Positions 35,643 to 48,301 of a stretch of DNA of 64,000 nucleotides are shown here, one piece after another (positions within the stretch are counted from its first letter, which is position 1; each line of letters opens with the position of its first letter). The translations under genes were made by a program, and so were the position numbers. Under the pieces are notes generated by a model. The model had not been told where the DNA came from. It ran no database searches and saw nothing but the letters and a program-made list of their open reading frames with translations. This stretch comes from Lates calcarifer (lineage: Eukaryota; Chordata; Actinopteri; Centropomidae). Where the stretch lies: the NCBI RefSeq assembly GCF_001640805.2, contig NC_066856.1, positions 18,920,712 to 18,984,711 on the forward strand, given 5' to 3'.

Positions 35643-37572
35643 ATGACACTACAGAGAATGAGCAGGCTCAGCTGTGTCCTGTCTGTTCTGTTGCTGCTGA
35701 CTCTCACAACAGGAGGTAAGTGAACTTTAAGTGATTGAAATAGAGGCTGTCTGCTGCTTGGTGTATACAGGAGTCACAGTTAATGTGAGGCCAAGTGTTT
35801 AACACTCCACTTGTTGATACTGAGCATAGTCATCTAGGACTACCAATTCTAACTTGATTATATTCAGGGTTATAAGTGATTCAACAGACCAGCTCTTAAA
35901 GAGGCTCTCAGTGGAACCTCTCTGTATTTTTCTCCAAATATAAAGTCAAGAGGAGGCTGAGGATGGATTCAGATTCTTTCAGTGGATTAATCTAGTCACA
36001 GTCCTCAAAGATGCAGAAGCTACAATCTCTCTCTCAGCAAAAATGGTGCTGAGCCTGCACTGAAAAACATGCGACTGTAACTGGCAGAAAATAGACCATA
36101 TTGCATGTGTCATCTGTTGTAAAACGTTAAACAGTCGATCACATCCTGTCAAGCTGTTTCCTAACGCTCTTTATTCATTTCAGCCCAGACTTCCCCTCTT
36201 TCATAACTTATCTGACTCTGGTCTTAATTCCATTGATGGTGCTTTTATACTTTTTGAAGTTGTTTCACCTTAATGCTTCTCTTCCAGGCTGCAGAGATGT
36301 TTCTAATGTTTAGTTTACTCTCTTTGATAAAGTTGAAGTGGATATTTTCCTGTATTGAACCTTAACATGAAGCTCTTTACCTGATGTGTTGCAGACACTG
36401 AGGTGTCCTGTGTTTTCATGGAGAGCTGCATCTTACCGTGCAGCTTCCAGAGCGGAGCTGATCCAGTCATCCAGTGGATTCAGGAGACAGCAGGAAACCC
36501 TTATGTCCACTCCTTCTACAGAAACCAAGACCAGCTCGGACTCCAGAACCAGCGCTTCAGAGGCCGAACATCACTGTTCAAGGACCAGATCTCCAGAGGA
36601 AACGCCTCACTCCAGCTGACAGGGGTGGAGGTTCAGGACCAGGACAGATACAGATGTCACACCAGCACCATGAGAGGAAACAAGGATTCATTGATCAACC
36701 TGAGAGTGGACGGTATGAGAGACACACAGGAAATACAGGAAACCATTGTGTGTAGTGCATTTATGAATGTATGGTGGTAAATGTGTAGTTAAATTCATCA
36801 CAAAGTTCCTCTTTTCTTGCAGCTCCAGTCAGTAAAGTCAACATGGAGCAGGTAGGAAACAGGATCATCTGCAGCTCAGAGGGGATCTACCCTGAACCTG
36901 ATCTCACCTGGTCCACCAGACCTCCATCCAACCTGACCCTCCAGAACCAAACCAGCATCCAGCAGACTGAGCAGCAGCTCTACAACATCAGTAGTTCTCT
37001 GATACTTTCAGACAGTGAAACTGATCTGATCTACATCTGCAACATCAGCACTCGCAGCAACAGCAGGAGAGTCACTTTGTTTAAAACAAGTAAGTGTTTT
37101 TAAAAAGACTCTGGAACTTTATTAAATGAATGTGGTGGATCAGGCAAGTAAATCATGAGGGAATATACAGCTGTGAAGTCAGTGATGCTGAGGAGACTCT
37201 GATAACCAACACCTTTCTGAGGAGAGAGAAAAGTCAAGGTGAGGCAGCATTAAGTTAGGAACTCTTAGTCTATATGAGCAACTACTGTTATTATCTGTAA
37301 TATCTGTATGAGCTGCAAACATCCAAACATCAGAAAACACCATCATGATGCATTCAGGGACACTTCAACTCACTCACTCTCTTTCTGTTTCAGAGGATTC
37401 AACCAATGTTGGAGCCATTATAGGTGGAGTGGTCATTTTGGTCGTAGCAGCAGCAGCAGTAGTTGTCCTGGTGCTGCACTGTAAAAAGAAAAGAGGTAAA
37501 ATAACATTCTGTCTAAACTTTTTAAAATTCAATTCTTGTTGTTTGATGATGATGTTTTTTCTCTCAGGTTGA
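35643..37572 (+). CDS. Gene 9: HHLA2-like membrane protein (V-C-TM), tail cut by a stop
   Basis: Exons: 35643-35715 (signal peptide as in gene 1), 36395-36712 (IgV), 36823-37089 (IgC), 37394-37495 (transmembrane), 37568-37572 (tail); 254 residues. The tail exon opens GGT TGA where intact copies have GGT CGA, so the protein ends CKKKRG. The disused remainder of that exon and a disused last exon (38041, as in gene 3) are still recognisable. The V domain has VIQWIQETAGNPY and GRTS for NRTS. One IgC change, YICN for YICT, creates a new sequon (NIS). Flank 38066-39245 belongs to the block shared with genes 3-4 and 15-16. Confidence 0.86.
37153..37238 (+). pseudogene. Decayed third-Ig exon of gene 9
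   Basis: Same 86-base remnant and same left break as in gene 2. Confidence 0.85.
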
Positions 37573-39245
37573 CAGAGAAACAACGGGAGAGAGTCAAACA
37601 ATGATGAAACCAAATGTAAGTAAATCTTCTGTGTTAGAAATGAGCTGCTGAACTGTGTGAACTACAGTATAGAAGTTAAAGGAGAATATTGTTGTCATGA
37701 AGTCATTGGTTCTTTTTCTAGATCATGTTGTCATTGATTTAATGAATAAATGAGTGAATCTTTCCTCCTCAGTTAAAGTGTGTTTAGAAATGAAGAGGTG
37801 TCTGAGCTAAAAAGATGATCTCAGTCACAGTGTGAGTGTCAGACGACTGGAAGCAGAGTTTAACACAATACATGAGATGAAAACATCAAACTCACTCAGT
37901 GACAGAAAATCTACTGAAGGAATCAGGATTTCTGTCATGGCTTATTTTACTGTGTTTCTCTTATTTGATCTTTTTATTGAAGAAGAATAAATAAGGGATT
38001 GTTTCAGCTGATGCTGAATCTTATTTCGATTTGTTTGCAGGGAGATGGGCTTTACAGCTTTCTGAACCTACAGAGGAAGATCAAGACAAAAAGACACATG
38101 TGGGGTTTGAATCTGTGGAGGTGAAGACTCTGGTCACACACTCCAGTTAAATACATGTATATACACTTAGCATGAAGCTAGGCATTATAGAGCTACCCAC
38201 CTTTATATATACTGTGTATTCTGCACTTTAATTTTTCATTGCTCTAAAATGATTCTCATCATTATGATTGTTGATATTTGTATATCTGTGTTTGTACATT
38301 TTATTTATTACTCAGTACTTGCTTATTTTATCTGTTTCATGTTTTCTTGTTGGAATAAATTGATTCTGTGCTGCTGTTTTCCAGCATCACCACTAGATGG
38401 TGCTGTTGCTTTGTTAGCGACTGAAGTTCATTAATAAAATGTGTGACTTTCAGACACGAATATGAATATTGATCCATCTGTTCAGACAGTTGATTAGATC
38501 AGGTGGTTAAGCATCCGTATGATCAGCCTCCATCAATGACACTCATTCTCCCAGGTGATCATGTTTATGTTGGGCTCCTTTGTTACTTTCATTACTTTCA
38601 CTTTCACTCTCTCTCAGTTGCTCTCGGCGCCCTCTGGTGGCCACAGAGGCAGTTACACTACAGTTGGAAGAATTACCTCCAGTACAGCTCCACTTTCATC
38701 TTGTTGACATGTTACATCCTCTGTTTTTTTACATTTACTCTCATTAGATCAGATTTAATAACATGGACATATAAGATTATCTTTCAGTTCTGTATTTGAT
38801 CTACTCCTCCCTCTGTTCTCCTCTTTTCTTCACTTCATGCCTCCATTTGCCACAAGTTCCTACATTTCATTTCCCAACAACAACCACATTACAGTTGAGT
38901 GTTAGTCTGACGGTGGGTGAGGAGACTGTCCACCACCACCCTAACACCGTCTCATCCCTCCATAGTTTGGACTGTGTCGGCTCAATGACATGTAAGTTTG
39001 CTTTGTTTAATATCTGAAGAGTGTATTCTAGCCTTGATACCTTTATGATTTTGTTACTTTTTAATACGTTTGGATTTTCAGTGTTTGGTTCAGATGTTGT
39101 TTCATTAGTAGAATATTTGTTCATTTCTACAGTATTCCAAATGAGTGAACTCTCTCTTGTAGACTTGTGAGCAGTCGTGTGATTCAGTAAACTCTGCTGG
39201 GACAGTGGTATCTAACACAGAACAGATGATAAACAGAGGACGACC
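37573..39245 (+). promoter_or_regulatory. Gene 9 3-prime region and gene 10 5-prime flank
   Basis: Disused tail exons, then poly(A) signals (38354-38359, 38433-38438) and a minus-strand CTCF-like motif (38626-38641). A noncoding exon probably ends at 38991 and joins 39163. The leader has an out-of-frame ATG 20 bases before the gene 10 start, as in genes 4 and 16. The open frames at 38503-38799 and 38796-39017 recur in the other two copies of this block but have no family features. Confidence 0.5.
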
Positions 39246-42200
39246 ATGGTCAGCTGTGTCCTGTGGTCTCTGCTTCTGTCTGTTATGTTGCTGACTCTTA
39301 CAAGAGGAGGTGAGTGACACTTGAAGTATTTTTTAGAGGCTGAGGATCCATTGAGTTGATTTAACTTATCTTTCTCTCTTTTATTAAGACCAACTAAATC
39401 TCAGACTTCACCAAAGATGGAAGACGTGTTGGTGACAACAAACAAAAAGAGAATCAGAAATGAAACTGTGTCTTTGATCAGGAGCAAAACATGTGACAAT
39501 GACAGAAAAAAGTTGATGTGTCATGTGTTGTTGAAAGCAGTGGTTTTAAGTCAAGTGTCATGTTCGTTAAACACTGAGCTGAGTTAAAGTCAGACGACCA
39601 CATCTGCATGCTGAAAGCAAAGGTGTACAGTATATCTCTGTTCTTACAGGCTTCAGAATAATGAGATGAATTCACATCATTCAGTATCCAGGTTTCTGAT
39701 CAAACTGTTTTAAAAAGGTGTTGATTCATCTTCATAGAAATTTTACTTTGTTCTCAACTGAAGCTCTTTACCTGATGTGTTGCAGACACTGAGGTGTCCT
39801 GTGTTTTCATGGAGAGCTGCATCTTACCGTGCAGCTTCCAGAGCGGAGCTGATCCAATCATCCACTGGATTCAGGTGACAGCAGGAAACCTTTATGTCCA
39901 CTCCTTTTACAACAACCAAGACCAGCTCAGACTCCAGAACCAGCACTTCAGAAACAGAACATCTCTGTTCAAGGACCAGATCTCCAGAGGAAACGCCTCA
40001 CTCCAGCTGACAGGGGTGGAGGTTCAGGACCAGGGAGGATACAGATGCTACACCAGAACCATGAGAGGAAACAAGGATTCATTCATCAACCTGAGAGTGG
40101 ACGGTATGAGAGACACACAGGAGATACACAAAGACATTTGTTTCTTTGTTATGTGCAGTTCATTTATAACAGTACAGTAGTAACATGGTGTCAAACTCAA
40201 GTTCCCTTCTTTTCTTGCAGCTCCAGTCAGTAAAGTCAACATGGAGCAGGTAGGAAACAGGATCATCTGCAGCTCAGAGGGGATCTACCCTGAACCTGAT
40301 CTCACCTGGTCCACCAGTCCTCTATCCAACCTGACCCTCCAGAACCAAACCAGCATCCAGCAGACTGAGCAGCAGCTCTACAACATCAGTAGTTCTCTGA
40401 TACTTTCAGACAGTGAAACTGATCTGATCTACATCTGCACCATCAGCACTCGCAGCAACAGCAGAAACACCACTTTTTTTATACCAAGTAAGTGTTTCAA
40501 GAAGGGTAACTGCAAAATTTCTTTTCATCTCATCATATTATAATTTTATGACTTTTTTATTTATAGCTTTTGTGTCGTATCATTTCAGCTTCTATCAGTG
40601 TTTCAGACTCTGAAACAACAATCTCCTGCCCTGACTCAATCACCTCAATAACAGGCTTCAGTCTCACCTGGAGATTCAACCACAGTCAGATCATCCTGAA
40701 CCAGAGCAGAGCTGACATCAGCTACACAGTGTCAGAGGAGTGGAGGCAGCAGGTGAAGGGTGTGTCAGAGTCAGGCAGCCTCATGCTACAGGACTTATCT
40801 TCACATCATGAGGGAATATACAGCTGTGAAGTCAGTGATGCTGAGGAGACTCTGATAACCAACACCTTTCTGAGGAGAGAGAAAAGTCAAGGTGAGGCAG
40901 CATTAAGTTAGGAACTCTTAGTCTATATGAGCAACTACTGTTATTATCTGTAATATCTGTATGAGCTGCAGAAATCTTGAAATGTAAGAGCTGAAATGTT
41001 GTTGGGAGATCACAAAGTGTTTTACAGTTTCCTAAATGTTATATATGCTGTAGAATGAACACAGAGACAAACATCACACAGCAGCTAAATCTGACTTTGT
41101 TTCTGATTCAAGTTTCTCATTAACAAGCTCTTTACCTGATGTGTTGCAGACACTGAGGTGTCCTGTGTTTTCATGGAGAGCTGCATCTTACCGTGCAGCT
41201 TCCAGGGCGGAGCTGATCCAGTCATCCACTGGACTCAGTTAACAGTAGAAACCCCCCTCGTCCACTCCTACTACTTCAATAAAGACCAGCTCAGACTCCA
41301 GGACCAGCGCTTCAGAAACAGAACATCACTGTTCAAGGACCAGATCTCCAGAGGAAACGCCTCACTCCAGCTGACAGGGGTGGAGGTTCAGGACCAGGGA
41401 GGATACAGATGCTACACCAGCACCATGAGAGGAAAGGAGGAGTCATTCATCAACCTGAGAGTGGACGGTATGAGAGACACACAGGAAATACACAAAGACA
41501 TTTGTCTGTGTTTGTTATGTACAGGTCAGTTGTAAATGTACAGTGTAAACATGGTGTCAAATTCATCACAAAGTTCCTCTTTTCTTGCAGCTCCAGTCAG
41601 TAAAGTCAACATGGAGCAGGTAGGAAACAGGATCATCTGCAGCTCAGAGGGGATCTACCCTGAACCTGATCTCACCTGGTCCACCAGTCCTCCATCCAAC
41701 CTGACCCTCCAGAACCAAACCAGCATCCAGCAGACTGAGCAGCAGCTCTACAACATCAGTAGTTCTCTGATACTTTCAGACAGTGAAACTGATCTGATCT
41801 ACATCTGCACCATCAGCACTCACAGCAACAGCAGAAACACCACTTGGAGAAAACCACGTGAGGATTATATCTCACCTGTTACCTAAACCAATAAATCAAG
41901 TTGTTATAACTTTGTTAAATATTGAAATATTCCTCCCTGGCTGCATTTACAAAGTTAAAAATATAAATAACACAAGGTAAGGCGGTGGTGTTTCCATCTT
42001 ATCCACAGGGGCCAGACTGTATGAGCTGCAAACATCCAAACATCAGAAAACACCATCATGATGCATTCAGGGACACTTCAACTCACTCACTCTCTTTCTG
42101 TTTCAGAGGATTCAACCAATGTTGGAGCCATCACAGGTGGAGTGGTTGGAGCCATTTCTGTAGCAGCAGCAGTAGCAGCAGTAACAGCAGTTGTCCTGGT

Positions 42201-42853
42201 GTGGTATATTACAAAAAGGTAAAATAACATTCCTCTTATTTCTTCATTCATTTCTTGTTGTCTTTATTGATGATGATGCTTCTTGGACTCAGGAAATCTC
42301 TCAGGTCGACAGAGAAACATTAGAAATGCACTGCTGCACTGCATCATACACAAAGTTGACATGTTAATGGAAAAATATTATTTGGTTTAACTTAAAACCA
42401 GTTTTTGACTCAATCAGCTCATTTGGATTCCACACAAACAAAAGAGTGAATCTTTCCTCCTCAGTTAAAGTGTCTTTAGAAATGAAGAGGTGTCTGAGCT
42501 AAAAAGATGATCTCAGTCACAGTGTGAGTGTCAGACGACTGGAAGCAGAGTTTAACACAATACATGAGACAAAAACATCAAACTCACTCAGTGACAGAAA
42601 ATCTACTGAAGGAATCAGGATTTCTGTCATGGCTTATTTTGATCTTTATACTGAAGAAGAAGAAATAAAGGATTGTTTTGATTTTACTTTTATATGTTTC
42701 TGATGCTGAATTTTCTTCAGGTTTGTTTGCAGGAGAAAGGAACTTGAAGAACGTACAAATGAATTAACTTCTCACCAGAATGGAGAAGTCTCATCTATTG
42801 CTCCTCTGATTGATGGTAATACAGACCCTGATCACACTGACCAGAACATATAA
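39246..42853 (+). CDS. Gene 10: HHLA2-like membrane protein with five Ig domains (V-C-V-V-C-TM)
   Basis: Exons: 39246-39309 (signal peptide), 39786-40103 (IgV), 40221-40487 (IgC), 40589-40891 (third Ig), 41150-41467 (second IgV), 41591-41857 (second IgC), 42107-42218 (transmembrane), 42733-42853 (tail); 589 residues. After the third Ig exon there is no membrane exon. A 258-base intron leads directly to another IgV exon, in the same phase 1, and no signal-peptide exon lies between. The end of that intron (CAGCAGCTAAATCTGACTT) is the end of intron 1 of other copies, so two genes were joined by recombination inside introns. Both V domains have the otherwise unseen QGGYRC. The second half matches gene 1. 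Alternatives: skipping to make V-C forms, or two transcripts with an unseen second promoter. Confidence 0.78.
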
Positions 42854-43790
42854 ATGATAACTGGATGTTTTGATGATCTCATTTCAGTGACAGCTGAGAA
42901 CTGAGCTGAGCATTAATTTGAAAACGTTGTAAATAAAACCTTCAGTTCTGTTTTTAAAGCCATTTAACAAACACATCCTTGTCAGTCCAGTTACTGAAGG
43001 TCAAAGACTGTTTGATGTAAAAATGTATTTTATCATTACTATGTACCTGCCTAATGTAGTAGTATTACATATCATTAGTAGAATGTAGTGACTGTGGACT
43101 GATGAACATCTGAACTCTCTGACTCTTTAACTCTCTCCTGCTTCATGCAGCTTCATCGTGAGTCTCTCTGATTGATATTTCATGAGGCAGATGTTTGTTG
43201 TGAGTAACAAACTCTAAAGGTTTGAGTTTTCTAAGTCAGAGCTTTAACTCACTGCTCTGATCTGCTTTCACTGACTGGACTCCAGGTTTGTTTCTGTCAT
43301 TAGCTGAGAGGTTCACATTCATTTCCAACCTGCTCTGTGCATGTTTCAGTCATAATGATAAGAGGGTGATAACTGCTGTGTATTTTAATACTTGCTGTGA
43401 TTTATTCTTAATAAAATCTATACTGAATGTTTTGTTCTTGTCCAGTTTGAACTTCATGTGAAGCATCATGTTGTTGGTTCTGGGTACAAACCTTGTATCT
43501 CCACACACTAGTGTGTATTTGCTGTCCTTAAAAAGCCACTGAGGAGCTGCTCTTGTGACACTTTGTGCTGACACACACTTTGAGAAGAAATGTCCAGAGT
43601 GTCCATGATGAAAACTTGACATGTGTTGTGCAGATTGATTCATCTCACCACTTGCTGATGTTCAGCTCTGTCCACTGTAGCTCTGTACATCAAACAGGAC
43701 AATCTGCTCCACAAAACACACAACATCAAATCACCAACACCACCAACACCTGAGCATCATCAACCTTCACTTCCACTGATCCAAAACAAG
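42854..43790 (+). other. 3-prime UTR and flank of gene 10
   Basis: Nearly identical to the segments after genes 1 and 6; a poly(A) signal is at 43410-43415. The antisense frame 43350-43643 is a shadow. Confidence 0.6.
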
Positions 43791-43792
43791 GC

Positions 43793-43950
43793 AGCGCCCC
43801 CTGCTGGTCGGAGGTGTCGAGAGAAATAACACAGACACACAGAGAAGTTCATTTAGTTCCAGTCTTTTCAGCTGCTTTAAAGCTCAGTAATAAGTTTGTC
43901 TGAAGTCACACACTGGATCCTCATTGGTCGTCTCATCAGCAGGGGGCGCT
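43793..43950. promoter_or_regulatory. Pair of opposed CTCF-like motifs upstream of gene 11
   Basis: Minus-strand match at 43793-43807 and plus-strand match at 43936-43950. Confidence 0.5.
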
Positions 43951-45041
43951 GTAACCTCATCAGTCATTCAGTCAGTCAGTAAAACACAGAGAGGACTGAT
44001 TGAAAACCTCTCCCTCATCTAACAGACTGTTAAACCCTCCTCCTCTGCTCTGTGGTGAGAGTTCTCTCACAGTCAGAGTTGAATCCACTGCAGATTGTCT
44101 GTGGTTGTGGACTGACTGACTTGTTTTAATGTTGGAGGACAGCTCTTCCATTGACTGCCAGCACCGTCCCTGGGCTGTTTGTGACTGATGGACAAAGGTT
44201 TGGAGGATAAACTGCATTTTCTAACAGAGCAGCTTCACTCACTTATTTCACACCATCTTTCTTTACACACAACTTTAGTTTATTGTCGTCTAAATCAACT
44301 GTTTGATTCCTTTTCATCAACTTTCATCTTTTAGTCTTTAGTTTTCTTTGGAAGGTTGAATGAAAGCAGCTGTTTTAACATCTGGAAACCTGCTCTCTGC
44401 TCTTCCTGCTCTGTGTTTGAAGGTGTCTGAAATGGTTAAATCACATTCATCAGCATGAAGAACAACTGTACTGTGAAACCAGCAAGTTTGGACTCTGCTG
44501 TGAAATTCCTGATGTTCATGCTCCATGAGAGATGATGGATCAAATCCTCAAACCTCACAGCACTTGAACAGAACAGGCCTTTTCACAGTATATATATAAT
44601 GTAATGTATATTAATGTTCAATGTATTAATCAGTTTAATGTTGAAGCTGGTTACTTCCTGCTGTTTAATATATAAACTGCATCATCATATATTGTTGATG
44701 ATATTTTGCTTTAATGGTCTGAATCAGCAAAGTAACTAAAGCTGTCAGATAAATGTAGAGGAGTAAAAGTATAAAGTAACAGAACATGGAATTAAACAAA
44801 GAACAAGAACCTCAAAGCTGAACTTTAGTTTCTGAAGTCAGCACAGATGAAGTCAGAGATGGTGAAGACTATTTTTCACTGTTGTTGGTCAATGTGAGAT
44901 CAATATGTGAATAAACAGGAAGAATTATAAAAAGGACTGCTGGCAACCAGTTCAGTCAGCCCAGGTGTAACTGTCATATCCACCTTCATGTCTCTGTTCA
45001 TGTCTCTCAGTGCAGAGCTACACAGGAAGTCTAACAGGAGG
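43951..45041 (+). promoter_or_regulatory. Probable promoter region and leader of gene 11
   Basis: Collinear with 27232-28325 before gene 7 at about 16.7 kb offset and nearly identical. The leader exon begins at 45011 after TGTCTCTCAG. Confidence 0.45.
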
Positions 45042-46850
45042 ATGACCAGGGTCCAGTTCACCCTGTTGTTGGAGGTCATGACCTTTCAGTGGACCTTAAC
45101 TTTCTCCAGAGGAGGTGAGTGAGGCGTTCACTGTCTGATCATTCATATCAGCTGTACCTGCACATAAAGAGCTTTGAAGGGTGTGCCCATAGACTGAACG
45201 AGCCCACAGAGAAGGCCTGTATGGGCATGAAACAAACTAAAAGCTACTGAACTCTGCTTATTTACTCCATGGTTTGACTGACCTTAAATCATGTGTGTTG
45301 GCTAAACAGCAGATTTTAAAGTTTAGGTGAGGTTCATAGACTCATACACAGAGGATGTGAACTGACACTGAGGAAATGACTGAACTGTCCTGTTTGCTAA
45401 ATACCAATCATCATCATTTTCTGTCTTTAAAATCAAGACGTGTCTCTTTACCTGATGTGTTGCAGACACTGAGGTGTCCTGTGTTTTCATGGAGAGCTGC
45501 ATCTTACCGTGCAGCTTCCAGAGCGGAGCTGATCCAGTCATCCACTGGATTAAGGAGACAGCAGGAAACCTTTATGTCCACTCCTACTACAGCAACAAAG
45601 ACCAGTTTGGACTCCAGGACCAGCGCTTCAGAAACAGAACATCACTGTTCAAGGACCAGATCTCCAGAGGAAACGCCTCACTCCAGCTGACAGGGGTGGA
45701 GGTTCAGGACCAGGGCAAATACAGATGCTTCACCAGCACCATGAGAGGAAACAAGGATTCATTGATCAACCTGAGAGTGGACGGTATGAGAGACACACAG
45801 GAAATACACAAAGACATTAATTAGTGATTAGTTATCCACATGCAGCATCAACATCCTCTTTTCTTGCAGCTCCAGTCAGTAAAGTCAACATGAAGCAGGT
45901 AGGAAACAGGATCATCTGCAGCTCAGAGGGGATCTACCCTCAACCTGATCTCACCTGGTCCACCAGACCTCCATCCAACCTGACCCTCCAGAACCAAACC
46001 AGCATCCAGCAGACTGAGCAGCAGCTCTACAACATCAGTAGTTCTCTGATACTTTCAGACAGTGAAACTGATCTGATCTACATCTGCACCATCAGCACTC
46101 ACAGCAACAGCAGAAACACCACTTTGTTTATACCAAGTAAGTGTTTTTAAAAAGACTCTGGAACTTTATTAAATGAATGTGGTGGATCAGGCAAGTAAAT
46201 CATGAGGGAATATACAGCTGTGAAGTCAGTGATGCTGAGGAGACTCTGATAACCAACACCTTTCTGAGGAGAGAGAAAAGTCAAGGTGAGGCAGCATTAA
46301 GTTAGGAACTCTTAGTCTATATGAGCAACTACTGTTATTATCTGTAATATCTGTATGAGCTGCAAACATCCAAACATCAGAAAACACCATCATGATGCAT
46401 TCAGGGACACTTCAACTCACTCACTCTCTTTCTGTTTCAGAGAAATCAACTAATGTTGGAGCCATTATAGGTGGAGTGATGGGTGGAGCCATTTTGGTCG
46501 TAGCAGTAGCAGTTGTTCTCCTGGTGCTGTGCTGTAAAAAGAAAAGAGGTAAAATAACATTCTGTCTAAACTTTTTAATTCATTTCTTGTTGTTTGTGTT
46601 GATGATGATGTTTTTTCTCTCAGGTCAACAAGAAAACAACAGGAGAAAGTCAAACAATGATAGAAACATAATGTAAGTAAATTTTCTGTGTTAGAAATGA
46701 ACTGCTGCACTGAATCAACTACAGTTGATGGTGATTTTCTTTCACTTTGTTCACAGAGAAATGGATCGTGGAGAGAGAGAGGACAGAAATAAATCAGTGT
46801 CTCATCGTGATGGTGAAATGCTCATCTACAGTCACACTGAGCTGACCTGA
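45042..46850 (+). CDS. Gene 11: HHLA2-like membrane protein (V-C-TM), longest two-domain tail
   Basis: Exons: 45042-45114 (signal peptide), 45466-45783 (IgV), 45870-46136 (IgC), 46441-46548 (transmembrane), 46624-46672 and 46757-46850 (tail); 302 residues. The last exon is of a form not seen intact elsewhere: IEMDRGEREDRNKSVSH, ending MLIYSHTELT. Its tyrosine is close to, but not, an ITIM (position +3 is Thr). Gene 5's disused last exon looks like a relative. The IgC begins VNMKQVGN in place of VNMEQVGN. The transmembrane run ends LLVLCCKKK. Upstream and through the IgV exon it is nearly identical to gene 7, so gene 7 shows what a stop has removed. A poly(A) signal is at 47384-47389. Confidence 0.87.
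46200..46285 (+). pseudogene. Decayed third-Ig exon of gene 11
   Basis: Same 86-base remnant and same left break as in gene 2. Confidence 0.85.
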
Positions 46851-48301
46851 GGCACCTCATTCTACATCCCTGTTTCCAGTTTACTCAGCAACCATGGACT
46901 GAACTGTGCAGCCATTTACTTTAACATAAATGTGACTCGACAAACTGATGAAGAGACAGAAGCTGCAGGATTTGTCTCTCCTCTAAAAAAAGGAAGGAAA
47001 CTCCACAAATGAATTCACTAAAATAATGTAAATGTTGCATTAGCAGCAGAGTTCATGAAGAGTTTCTGCTGCTGTTTCAGTTTAGCATCGTTTCTAACCA
47101 CAGTGAACACTTAAACAAACACTAATCCTCTTTTCCTTTCGTCTGTTCAGATGTTTACTTAAAATCGAGCTCCTGTAGTTTTTGGCAGCAGTCACATGTT
47201 TCGCAATCAACCTGCATCTCAAACACAGCTAGCCTGTGAGTTTACTGTGCAGTGTAGTTTACTGTCTGTGTTGTGTTGTTGTAATTTAAACTCTAGTTTT
47301 CATGTTTTTTATTTATTTATTGGCCACACTATGAATCTGTCCTCAGTTTACAGTGAAAGGCTGTTTTGTTTTGTCTCTTTTTAAATAAACTTTAAAGTTC
47401 CTGTTGTTCACTTCTCTGTGTTTTAAAGAAAAGTGCTGATTGACACAGTCTGTTGTTTCAGCTGTGGCTGCAGCTCCTTTCAACCAAACTGACAAATCAA
47501 CTACTTATTGTATAACCTGATTAATGCACAGATAGACCTGCCCTGGCTGCTGGTAAATATATATATAAAAAGTAAAGTCACAACCTTAAATATCAGGTCA
47601 GGATCTGGTTTCCTGCTGCAGCAGCGAGCTGTGAACACACCACACACACTCAGTGTGAGCAGTCACTTTGAGGAAGACATCAGGTATGTGTCCAAACAGA
47701 ATAGAAATATGACGTTCACCTCTGTTTAATATTGATATTAATTCTAGGTCCAGTTGATTTATTCTTCAGCAGCTCATCATGTTCTAACTGTTGATACGTG
47801 TTGACGTTAAGTTGAGCTTCTGTCAGTGAGGATGTTGTTCAGAGGGGAGGTGAGGTCCTGCTGGAGACGAGGGAGGGTTAGAGACCAACTAGACAGAGGA
47901 CTTCTGTGTGTGTAATTAACTCGCATGTCAGACTAATGAGTTTCACACAGAGCACGATTATTAACGTCACAGTAAGAACTTGTAGTTGTTGATTATATTT
48001 TACATGAATAGTCTGAATCAGAAAAGAAACTAAAGCTGTCAAACTGATGTGTGTACAGCAGTAACTGTACGCAGTAACTTTCCACCACAATTCAGTCATT
48101 TCACTGTGTGGGTGGTTATTATAAAGATCACTGTGTGAATTAACAGGTAATAAGACTGACACTGGTGCAGGCGAGGCTGCAGCTCCTTTCAGGAAACAGA
48201 AAAATCATAGTGTGCAGATAAACAACCTGATTAAGCTGAGCTGTAAACTCCACATGCTCATGTCTCTTAGTGCAGAGCTACACAGGAAGTCTAACAGGAG
48301 G
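46851..48301 (+). other. Gene 11 3-prime UTR and gene 12 5-prime flank
   Basis: The 3-prime UTR runs to the signal at 47384-47389. A likely noncoding exon of gene 12 ends at 47683 (GAAGACATCAG before GTATGTG) and joins 48271 (after TGTCTCTTAG). The region 47590-47860 matches 10230-10510 before gene 3. I see no other gene. Confidence 0.5.
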
